NCBI RefSeq assembly: GCF_018873765.1
Contig: NC_057920.1
Span: 13,033,307 to 13,097,306 of the forward strand
DNA length: 64,000 nt
From: Telopea speciosissima
Lineage: Eukaryota > Streptophyta > Magnoliopsida > Proteales > Proteaceae
Direction of reading: 5' to 3'
Notes under the pieces: model-generated
What the model saw: the letters and a program-made list of their open reading frames with translations, nothing else
Told to the model about the DNA's origin: nothing
Databases searched by the model: none
Made by a program: the position numbers and the translations under genes
Shown: positions 45,361 to 56,260 of the stretch, piece by piece
How the letters are laid out: each line of letters opens with the position of its first letter
How positions within the stretch are numbered: the stretch's first letter is position 1

Positions 45361-47550
45361 ATGGGCTTCTCCTCATCCTCTAAGCTCTTCCTCCTCTTCC
45401 TCTCAACATCTTTCCTTATTTCTACTGCCTTTGCTCACGATTTTTCAATCGTGGGCTATTCATCAGAAGATCTGGGATCCATAGATAAGCTCATTGAGCT
45501 GTTCGAATCATGGATGTCGAAACACGGCAAGATTTATGAGAGCATTGAAGAGAAATTGAACAGATTTGAAATCTTCAAGGATAACTTGAAGCACATTGAT
45601 GAGACAAATAAGAAGGTTACAAGCTATTGGCTTGGATTGAATGAGTTTGCAGACTTAACCCATGAAGAGTTCAAGGGAATGTATCTTGGTTTGAACACTG
45701 ATTTGGGTATGCCCAGAAGGAGAGAATCCTCTGAAGAATTCAGGTATAGAGATGTGACTGATATCCCCAAATCTGTGGACTGGAGAAAGAAAGGTGCTGT
45801 CACTCAAGTCAAGAACCAAGGTGGTTGTGGTAAGTAATACCTTAAACTCTATTCCTTTATTCTTTCAGTCTTTTCTTCGAACAGATAGAGTACTAATTAG
45901 TGTTGTGTAGAAGTAGAAGTAGACGTTGAAGAAGTTTCATGTTGAAAAAAATGCAGGAAGTTGTTGGGCATTTTCCACGGTGGCTGCCGTTGAGGGCATA
46001 AATCAGATAGTGACCGGAAACCTGACATCATTGTCGGAGCAAGAGCTGATAGATTGCGACAAACCCAACAATAACGGGTGCAACGGAGGACTCATGGATT
46101 ACGCATTCGCCTACATTGTCTCCAATGGTGGAATTCATATGGAGGAAGATTATCCCTACCTCATGGAGGAAGGCACATGTGAATTAGAGAAGAAGGTAAA
46201 AATAAAAGGGAGAGGGTTCTCTAATAAATAGTATAGGGAGCCCACCAATGAGGAGCGACGAAACGGTTTCATACATAAGGAGTAGAGAGGAATGTAAGGA
46301 GAAGTGAGATAGCGAGATTGGGTGCTATGTACCCTCCGAGATTAGCTCAGAGAAGAAAAATCTTCTCCTTTCCAATGCCTTCTCATATCTTGATCATGTG
46401 GGTCTTGCATTGATTCTCTCTCTCCTCTTAGATCATGTGAGCCCTCAATTAGATGAAACCCCCTATCCCGCACAATGATTGGTGTAGGGTTAGACATCAC
46501 CCCCCCCCCCAAACCAAAAAAAGGAAAATAGATGCCTTCAAGACCAGTTGAGGCCCATTTATCTTGCAAATTTGTGAAAGAAAAAGAGCCCATTTACTAG
46601 TAATGGGCTTTTGATTGAGCCCAACTCTTTGGGTCTTTCCAGAATAAGAGTGGCCCAGATGGTCAACACGTAAGCCCATTGAGCTGGCCCAGGCAAATGT
46701 TGCCATGTGTAAAAATAATATGATGCCAAATGGCAAGCCCAAAGTTGGTATATATTGCGTAATTATTAATTTATGTAATTCAGGGAGATGTAGAGATGGT
46801 GACAATTAGTGGTTATGAAGATGTGCCTGAGAATGATGAAAAGAGCCTTTTGAAGGCACTGGCCCATCAGCCTCTCAGCGTTGCTATTGAGGCCTCTGGT
46901 AGAGATTTTCAATTTTACAGTGGGGTAAGCTTCTGTCTCTCTCTCTCTCTCTCTCTCTCATATCGTGTGATTCGTAGGGGGTATTTTGGTCATTTTGGCA
47001 CCTTTTGTCTTGATTGTACTTTATTAGTATGACCGTGCAACGGAAAAAAAAAAATCCTCTACAATGCCTTGATCTTGCGGTGCATAATTCAAGCCTGAGA
47101 GTTCAACACATGCGACATCCAACAGTACCAAGCTCAAGAAAGAAGAAAAAAAAACACTGAGTCAATCGAGCTTGCACCATTGGATAAAGCATCTTTCATG
47201 TGTTGAGCTCTCAGACCCGCACTGCAAGCACTGCAGGATGAAGGAATTACAGAGGACTTTAATCCCCTCGTACATATAATCTCTTGCCTTAATTAATCAT
47301 GATTATGTTTGGGTTACCATGCATTTACCAACAGGGAATTTTCAATGGGCACTGTGGAACCGAACTGGACCATGGAGTAGCAGCAGTTGGATATGGTTCG
47401 ACAAAGAACCTGGATTATATCATCGTGAAGAACTCATGGGGACCGAAATGGGGAGAGAAAGGTTATATTCGGATGAAGAGAAACACAGGAAAACCTGAAG
47501 GAATTTGTGGAATCTATAAAATGGCTTCTTATCCTACCAAGAAGAAGTGA
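45361..47550 (+). CDS. XCP2: Papain-like cysteine protease of the xylem XCP1/XCP2 type
   Basis: Four exons: 45361-45829, 45957-46195, 46784-46924 and 47335-47550. Phases 1, 0 and 0 join to a 354-aa open frame (Arabidopsis XCP1/2 are 355-356 aa). The order is signal peptide (about residues 1-25), an I29 inhibitor propeptide with ERFNIN-type '[21 protein letters not shown]' and 'GLNEFAD', then the mature peptidase from about 'IPKSVDW'. The catalytic triad is present: C159 (GSCWAF), H296 ([11 protein letters not shown]) and N316 (VKNSWG), plus the oxyanion Gln in 'VKNQG'. One N-glycosylation site (NLT) is visible. Similarity to XCP2 is highest in the propeptide ('[10 protein letters not shown]...[10 protein letters not shown]'). 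XCPs are vacuolar proteases that digest the contents of tracheary elements during xylem cell death. Intron 3 carries a MITE. An ORF caller sees only separate pieces because of the introns. Confidence 0.95.
47052..47260. mobile_element. Hairpin MITE inside XCP intron 3
   Basis: The left end AAATCCTCTACAATGCC and the right end GGAATTACAGAGGACTTT are inverted. Inner arms pair 'gagttcaacacatgcgaca' with 'tctttcatgtgttgagctc'. The right arm closely matches the inverse of the MITE at 21089-21267. It lies well away from both splice sites (46925 and 47334). Confidence 0.75.
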
Positions 47551-48539
47551 TTGATTTTATAAACCCAAAAACCCTTTTGTGTTTTCCTTTTTTTACTGTA
47601 TTGTTTTGGTTTGATGATGATGGTGTAATCTCGTGTTTGTTCCCAATAATACTAGTCAAAATCACGACTTCTCTACAATTCTTGTTTCTGAAATGGAGTT
47701 TGGTTTCGCTGCACGTATCAACAGGTGAACGTATATATGAGAGCCAACCACCGGTACTATTTTTACCATTTACAAGAGGAAGAGGGGTTTTTATGAAAAC
47801 AAAATTAAAATGTGTTTGGCTTTGAGATATACGTTCATCTGTTGGTACATGCAGATGATCCATTCTATCTAAAATGCGTATGTGGTACATATAGATAAAA
47901 TGATGTCATTCAAAGTGAAATTCCACAATAAGGTAGAAAAAAAAAGGGCCAAAAATGATCACTTAACTCCAGATTTCTTGAAGACTCTCCCACCACTAAT
48001 CGATCTCAAACTTTCATTGAGATTGACGAAGCACAATCGAAAGTAACGTATACATGGGCATTCACTATCTTGTTTCAAAACAAATTACAAATATAGAAAT
48101 AGAGGGAGAGAGTGAGAGTGTGTGTATCAAATATAAACCGAAACCGTTTATCGAAACCAAATTGAACCATTTTAATTGGAACTGTCAAACCATTTAATAA
48201 ATGGTTCAGTTCTAATTTGAAAATATATAATCGTTTATTAAACGGTTTGATTAAATTTTAAACCGTTTAACCCTCTCTCATCAAAAATTCATGCCCCTAG
48301 AGAGAGAGAGAGACAGTTTTTTGTTGCTGCGGAAGGGAAGCCAAACCCTATCTGTGTTTGATGTTTCTCTCAACTTCAAAGTTTCGATTTGGAAGCGGGT
48401 TTCATGAAGGTAGATGTTACTTGCGCGGATCTAGATGGAGAGAAAATATAGAAAACATATAGAACAATAAGAATTGCATTGAAATGAAATAGATAAATGC
48501 TCTGGTAGTAGGTATTAGAGTGGAGCTATACACAAATGT
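47551..48539. other. 3' UTR of the protease gene and intergenic sequence
   Basis: Positions 47716-47850 show a loose inverted repeat ('gtatcaacaggtgaacgtatatatgagagcc' against 'ttgagatatacgttcatctgttggtac'). Positions 48130-48270 contain AACCGTTTA / TAAACGGTT words of a dispersed repeat. No gene is visible. Confidence 0.4.
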
Positions 48540-48860
48540 AAAGCCTCCTATAATGGCTAACCTGATATTTTCAGCATAAGCACCACAGAGTGTTTTCTCT
48601 GAGTTGAAAGAAAATGCAGTGTACCTTGGAGGGACAGTTTACAGCAAAACATTTCATCGATGGCCAAGGCTGCTGCAAAAACACTAATGGCAGTTGCCCC
48701 TATTCCATTATTTACTGGAATTCCCTTCTCCAACTGGAGGGAAAGACCTGCCATATCGACGCAGTTCCACAATTCAGGATATTTGTTGACATTGCTACCA
48801 ACACTCCCATCTTTGGGGGACAGTTACTGCCAAACATTTCTGAATCAATTGTAATGGTGT
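48540..48860 (-). pseudogene. Unidentified gene fragment, repeated at 60390-60680
   Basis: On the minus strand it translates in part as 'VNKYPELWNCVDMAGLSLQLEKGIPVNN' and 'GIGATAISVFAAALAIDEMFCCKLSLQG'. A related fragment, in the opposite orientation, lies at 60390-60680 ('VNKYPELWN', 'TTLSVDEMFGSKLSIQ'). Each fragment sits just beyond the 3' end of one phosphatase copy. I do not recognise the parent family. Neither copy has a convincing start, full length or splice structure. Confidence 0.5.
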
Positions 48861-49068
48861 TTCTGTATCACATTTTCAAGCAAAAGATGAATAAAAGGCG
48901 AAAAAGATCAGTCATCTCCTAGACTGACTGTAGCTCATGTCTGATTTTCTATTATTGTTTAGATATAAAGGCCACAAGACTTCAATACATGTTCAAACTC
49001 TCACTTCTACAAGAGCAGTGTTAAAGGCTTACATGTGTAATAAATTGGATAAAAAGTAATGTTAACAA
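48861..49068. other. 3' flank of phosphatase copy A
   Basis: Short AT-rich sequence, probably the 3' UTR of copy A. The segment from about 49040 on ('aaattggataaaaagtaatgtt') aligns with 61575-61602 downstream of copy B, marking the left limit of the duplicated block that I can see. Confidence 0.5.
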
Positions 49069-52000
49069 TTAACTTGAAACTTCATTGTACTTGAAGACAC
49101 AATCATAGAGCTTTCCACCTAAGAACTGAGCAACCTCTAGGTGCTTCACCTGCAAAAGAAAATAAAGTTAAAAGATTCATCAAAAATAAGTAAAGGAAAG
49201 GGGAAGGGGGGACAAAATGAAATCCACATATGAGGAAAACAAATTATAACGAGGAAGTCATGTTATTCATCTAAAAAATAATGATGTCATGTTTGTGCCA
49301 GTAAGTAACAATTTTCTAGAAATTCCACAAGGGAGCAGACATAGCAAAAATGAGTTCCATGTTTAAAAAAAAGAATTACCATTCCAATCTTGAGAGAATC
49401 ACATTTAAATTGAGCATAAAGGTTTGTTTCTATCCCACGTCCCTGCATAGCATACAGAAGTAAGAATTGCATTACATAACATTGAGGAAACAAACCGATT
49501 AACAATGATTCAGAAGTTAAACTCAATCCAGCCATGTGCTTTTGCACTGGTTCATGATTTAAGGATCACAGCCTTGACTTTATTTCTTCTTCTAGTTATT
49601 GATCATTATCATTGCATTTATACTTTTTTTTTTTTTGGTAAGCATCGCATTTATACTTCACAAGGGCCACAATATGCACACCCATTGCATTCTAGAGATC
49701 AAGAGATCCTCAAAGAAAATCGAGCTTCTTCTACCAAAAGAATTATTTGAATTCATTAGTCATTACATGTGTCTGACTAATTGGAATCACCCAACAGCAT
49801 TTTTGGCCCATGGCAGATTCGAATATTGAACCTACATTCAAAGGACAGATTCCTAGACAAACCGGAAGCTGATATGAATTCAATTTCACTCAATTCAGCT
49901 GGATCACTTACCATCCCTTCCATGACAACCAGGTCTGCGTCACTTGCCAAGTAAACAAGCTCTTGTGAAACCATAGTGAGATCAATAACCTGAAGATGAT
50001 GAGATGGAAAACAAGAGAGAACAGTTACCATAGGGATTATAATCAACTACTTACAGCATGGACAACACATGCAGGGGATATCAAGACTCATCATTTAATT
50101 AAAATTGATGCTCCATTCCCTTACCGGCAAATCATTACCAGAATTGGCAATTAAAAGATTTGAAGTGTCAACACCCATGAGCTGTCCATTCTCATCCTTC
50201 AACTAATATGTTGCACTTGAAATGTCAGAAGTAATTAATATGTAGGCATATCACATACATCAAGATAAGAGAATCTTCCCATTACCTTTGCAATAATCTC
50301 GATGAGTTCCGGGTAGGTTATATCATTGATTGAAGGCAAGTCATTAGCAGCTAAAACAACCTAGCCCAAAACAATTTTTGAGTTGTCAATTTATGCTAAT
50401 TGATCAAAATACATGGTCATAACATAATATCCAACTTCAATATAAAGAAAGATGTAACCCATCACCCATTGCTTTCTTTATTAAAGATATGTAGAATTTT
50501 TACCGAAACTTCAAATAGTTGCCAGGTCCACCCTTATTTTTTTGTATATAGATGTTTCCAAGTTCATACTTTGATCTGGTTAGTGTTCCATTTCAGTCAG
50601 TGATTCTTAGGTTGGTTAGTGAATTCAAGTACCTAGATTCAATTCCACATAAATTCACTTGATCATTGATATAGACTTATTTAGTTGGTCAATTAGCGTA
50701 GTTCACTAGTTTCATTTGCAAGATTCATCAACTTGATCCTTCACAAGATTTCAATTTTTCCAAGTCATCAGTTCCTCTCTTCAAAAAACAGATACTGTGT
50801 CCCAAGGATACAAGTAGTTTGAAAACTTGATTTGAGCACTGGGCTTAATTCACAGTGAATCAAGAATCAGTTTAGGCAAATCAAGTGTATGGTGAAACTG
50901 GTAATATGCTGCAACCGGTCAAACAATGAGAGCAGCACGGAGGTCTGCAATTGATAGTCTAGAATAGTTTCAGTACTTTATATTTTTATTTTTTGATAGG
51001 TTCAAAATAATTAAAAGTATAGGCCACAAACAACAATATTCCAAATTTTAGTACAACCACTACCACATGCTTCTTGAAGACAACCACTGATGACAACCTC
51101 TACATAAATAAAAGAAAAAGGTGGGAGGGGCGTTTGACACATTGATCATGTATGTCACAGGCAATGAAATTTTTATTATATCACCCAATCATTTAAGTAT
51201 CCCCAGTTTTGTACATTCGAGACAAAAACCACAAAAACAAACAGGTTCTGCCACAACCCTTGCCAGACTTGATTATCTCTCCCCCTCAATCACAAAAACC
51301 TCCAAACAAGAAGATCATTGTGCCACGTGATTTGACTTCTCTTTGAAATCTTCAGAGTTGTATGGGTTTACTTCCCAAAACCTGCTTCCAGCATCACCTT
51401 TCTCACCATGGTAGACATGGCTGTAATTGATGCAGGGAGAAATTGGCTCACAAGGTTCTTTTCCAGAACCTGGGCCAAATGCTGGTCCAAAGGCCAGCAC
51501 CAGCCCAAGTCACAGGCAGGTCCTTGCTGTCCCAATCTGGCCCTGCTGAGTTTATTTTATATAGTTCTTTTTGGGTCCCACTTGGGTCCATTATTTTGGA
51601 ACAGCTGCTGTAGAAGACTTTTTGTATTCTTAGTTTGTCTTTTCATGTTCCTAGATTAATTAATGTAGTGGGTTTTACTTTCCTACGTAGAGTTAATGAG
51701 ATTGTTTTAAGTTCCTTGGTGTACTAATTGCCTTTTAATTTCCTAGTTAGAAGTTTGAAAGTTGTAGTTAATTTATTTAATGCTTTATTAGGTTTATTTT
51801 CTACGTGTGGGGAAGCCCAAAAGTCCTTTTGTACTCTCAATGTAACTAGAGGCTTTAGCTTCCACATTTCTCTACAAATACAAAATGTGGGGAGGGTTCT
51901 CATAACCTCCAGAATTTGTCAAATCTTCTTGTTAGAATCCTTGTGAGAAACAAGAGTTGTGAGACTCAGCAACCCAGGTGGGACTCCTGCGGATTGGCCT

Positions 52001-55000
52001 AGGTAGGACTCGTACAGCTGGTAGACTGATGGGAGTCCAGCTCTAAAATCTAGCTATCCATTTTCATACCTATCTATTCTCTACCAGATTTCGATCTTGT
52101 CAGGCAGCCTTTTTAGGTCTGCACCAAATAGGTATCAGAGCATGGCTCGACAAGAGAATAACCTTGATTCAAATCCCTTCATATTCAAGACCAGAGTTTG
52201 ATTGCCTAATGGAAGAATAGCCTTGTTGGTTGTTGGTGAATGATGGCGTGACAACACCATTTCACAATCCATTGTGGATATGTTGTCTCAAACAGGCGAG
52301 ATAGTCATCGAGCCAGCCAATCAAGTGATTGCTGAATTTAAATGACCTCATACTATGACAACGCTCAATGCCGAATTTTTCCAAGTTCAAAGAAAATTAT
52401 CAGAGTTGGTCGTGATTGACAGGAACAGCGAAAGGGTGAGATTGATCCGATTGACAATATTTGCATCCTACGACCCTCGTATCTACGCAAGACCTGAGTT
52501 TTTTAGAGGATTAAAGCTAGTAATGACCATACCAACCGGTGCAACCACAGGAAGAACCGACTAAATCAACAGAAGAAGAAACAGTGATTGAAGCATCGTC
52601 AACAACAGTTGAATAGATTGAGATTCCATTGAGATAGCATATCTTGAAGAAATTCAAGTACACAAAACAGAAGAAATTCAAGCTGAAACAGTAGATGAGA
52701 ATGTGATCGATAAGTTCAGCACTTCCATTGAAGCAAAGATTGCTGATGCAGATCCAAAGATTTCTACGAGTACTTTTTTCACTATTGAGATCAAGAATAG
52801 TGAAATAGAACCTGAAGAATATGTGGTTACTCCCTTCGTAACTGAGATTGAACCAGAAGTGGAGAGTGAGAATATTGATTTTATTTTTCTGCCAAACTGT
52901 TTTGACGAACGTGAACTACAATTGCACGACTACATCCCTGAGTTCAGAAGAGCTGCCAGAGCATTGTTTTGGATTAAAATCTGATCTCGACACCAAGCTG
53001 ATCCCTTCCTTGACCAAAACTCGAGGTCGAGTTTTTTCTAAGAAGGGAAGAATTGATGTAGGGAGAAATTGGCTCACAAGGTTCTTTTCCAGAACCTAGG
53101 CCAAATGTTGGTCCAAAGGCCAGCACCAGCCCAAGCCATAGGCAGGTCCTTGCTGTCCCAACCTGGCCCTAATGAGTTTATTTTATATAGTTCTTTTTGG
53201 GTCCACTTGGGTCCATTATTTTGGAACAACTACTGGAGGAGACCTTCTGTATTCTTAGTTTGCTTTTTCATGTTCCAAGGTTAATTAATGTAGTGGGTCA
53301 GTATTTCACTTGTGTGACAAGTGGGCTTATGTGAGATTCCTACAGCATGCCTAGGTGGGACTCCTACGGCTGGTAGACTGGTGGGACTCCAGCTCTACAA
53401 CTTAGCTATCTATTTTCATACCTACCTCTATTCTCTCCTAAATTCGATCTTTAATGTAGTGGTTAGTATTTTACTTGTGTGACTCAAGTGGGCTTAGGTG
53501 AGATTCCTACAGCATACCTAGGTGGGACTCCTACGGCTGGTAGACTGGTGGGACTCCAGCTCTACAACTTAGCTATCTATTTTCATACCGACCCCTATTC
53601 TCTCCTAGATTTGATCTTTAATGTAGTGGGTTAGTATTTTACTTGTGCGACTCAAGTGGGCTTAGGTGAGATTCCTACAGCATACTTAGGTGGGACTCCA
53701 GCTCTACAACTTAGCTATTTATTTTCATCCCTACCCCTATTCTCTCCTAGATTCGATCTTGGCTTGCTTACCCATTAATGTTTGCATCAGTAAAACTCAG
53801 ATTCACAGCAAATGTCAGTGGATATGCGCACACACACACATTCATCCGGTGTGAAGTATTGGATACCAATTTTGGAGTGTCCTTCAACAAAGAACAACTT
53901 CAAAATTATGATGGCTGAGAAGCATGAATGTTACTGACCCAATCCAATTTACATAAATATCATCTCTCAACAATGAATCGAACTGCTTTCATGATTGAAA
54001 TTCAAACAAGGAATTTTTTTCTCTCTAAATCTTTTAGGCACTGAAAGCAAACCTGTGTACCATGTCGAAGTAACTCTCTGGCAAATGGCAGGATTCCCAA
54101 GATGATATCTGCACCAGAATTATCAACAAAAATTACAGCCTGCCATAAAACCAAACAAGCTGATTAGTGGCCTACAAAGCAACAAAACTTTCTTCTAACT
54201 GTCCACATCACTAAAATACAAACTGCACAGATACTAGCTGAGGGAAATAGCAAAGAAGAAAGTAGTAACCTTTTTCCAGGATTTCTTACTCCATCTGAGC
54301 TTAAATGTGTCTAAATCATCAATAACCCAAGGTCGAGGCACAAGATTTTGACAAGTAGCCATAAAGGACATTCCATCTTTAGCGAAAAGCTCTGCAAGCT
54401 ACAAGAAATGCAAGCACACATACATGTTAAAATGCAAGAACCATTGGAATCCCAACTTCCAATGTGATGCAAACACTAAGTTTCACAATTATGAAGAAGC
54501 TGATATAGGAAAAGGTAGAATTACAAGAAAGATTGAGCAAAATTATACTCCAGGTTATTAAGTATTTTCTATGCATTCATGTGAAGGCTTAAAATGAAAA
54601 AGGTTCACCTCCAACAACCTCATGTTGCATATACCATGACAGGATTTACTTTCCAGATTGATCATTTCTTATAAAAACCATTTTTTAATTTTTCACACAT
54701 GTTTCAGTGTCCAAAGATGTGACACCGTATTCCCATGTTTGAAAGCACCATTTCTTCAAAGACCATTATTTCTTTCCTTTCATAATATTAAAAAGAATTT
54801 CTGAAACTTGCTGGCACTTCATCTATCTAAACTAATTATATAACCCCAATAGCAATTACAGTTCTGTTGAGGTAATTGTATTGTTCCAGAAATTGAAATC
54901 TTCTTGAAAATATGAGTAGTCAATACCAAAGAACTTGAGTTTCATGTGTTGGTAGACTCTAATGACAGACCACTTTAAAATCCCTTATGATACTGTTAGA

Positions 55001-56195
55001 AAAAAATTCACTATGATAATGTCAAATTTATAATATCCATGCCGCTAAGTACTAGACATACCTCTGCAGAACCTAAATCAAATATGTTCCCTGCTAAAAT
55101 GCCTCTAACCAAGTTCTCTATACGTTGTCCTTCATCTTCAATGGCATCATTAAGCCGAACTACACCCCCAAAGAGTGAGATGGCTTTACTGTTTTCTTCA
55201 TCCTGGTACAAGTGAAATTTCAATTCATATAAATGAGAAATATACATTCAAGTCGAGATGGGAAATGAAGCAGCTCAATGACCAGAGCTCCATCAAGTAA
55301 TAAAATTGACAATTACCTTGACTTTCTTGAATATATCTCTGAATCCTAATTCCCTGAGCACTTGCTCACGAAGCCTACAAAGAAGCTTCAATTATCCACA
55401 AAGAAAATAAAGTTCAGCCTCTTTGTCATAAAATGGTCTTATTTTAAAAAAATGCTCCCAACATGGTAAATTCCAGTGACATATTCTGGGACTTGGCTTA
55501 CAATGCCATCAGGGGGTCCACCATGACTTTCAGGATCTTTCTTGAAGTCCTCAAGTATCTCTGTGTACCTTCCAACATATTCAAATATCCGAAATAGAAT
55601 TAGAGAAGTTTATACCCAAACGGCTCAAGAAATGTGTGATTATGTGCATGTGTGTGTGCATGAGAGAGAGAGAGAGATGACAAGAAACCTTTAAGTGCAT
55701 CATTGTGATATCTATGAGTGCAAATGATGTTGGTGTGGGTATATCAGCAGGTAGAAAATGCAAAAATTATATAGAGCACAAACACAGTTTTACCTAATAA
55801 TTAAAGACAAAACCAGATCCAAGTAATCAAGCATGCAACCAAAGAAACAGATCCACACTCTTGTAACCATGTATTCAACCAACAGATGTTTCAGCAATAT
55901 AGCTTCAGATGATGATTGAAATCCTTGGAGAACAAATTTTGATTTTTATGACCCCAAGAGCAGATAGAAGTAAATAAACAATGAGTTAAATACGCTCACA
56001 AAGTGAAATTCGATCATACCCGTAGTTCTAGCATATCTTAACCAGTCTCACAAACCGAAGTACCCAAAAGGGCCAAGCCCATTAGAATATTGTAAAGTAT
56101 AGCTTACCAATATTACTTTCTGCACGAACTACAGTAGTTGACAGAGAATACTGTATATGTAGTAGCCAGCAAACAAACTATGATGAATGATTAAA

Positions 56196-56260
<65 letters not shown>

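Larger units (their letters stand above)
51428..53789 (+). mobile_element. Non-autonomous LTR retroelement in intron 7 of copy A
   Basis: A 2.36-kb fossil element with two LTRs, 51428-52126 and 53054-53789. Both have TGATGCA-like starts and TGCACCA/TGCATCA ends. A primer-binding-site-like 'ggtatcagagcatgg' (52131-52145), the Copia-type initiator-Met tRNA site, follows the 5' LTR, and a purine-rich tract 'agaagggaagaat' (53041-53053) precedes the 3' LTR. Flanks GTAAT and GTAAA resemble a 5-bp target duplication. The interior of about 0.9 kb lacks polymerase and integrase, so the element is broken or non-autonomous. The first 240 bp of the LTRs differ at about 19 positions by eye (about 8%), implying an age of some millions of years. 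It lies antisense to the host gene. Confidence 0.85.

Noticed and set aside
45926-46231. Separate 101-aa ORF with GSCWAF motif
   Set aside because: It is exon 2 of the XCP gene read through its intron borders, not an independent protease.
52355-52984. Short ORFs between the two LTRs in intron 7
   Set aside because: They show no known retroelement or host domain. They belong to the interior of a fossil non-autonomous element and are not listed as genes.
53286-53760. CRISPR-like array
   Set aside because: The repeats are 167 bp, contiguous and without spacers, inside a plant LTR element.
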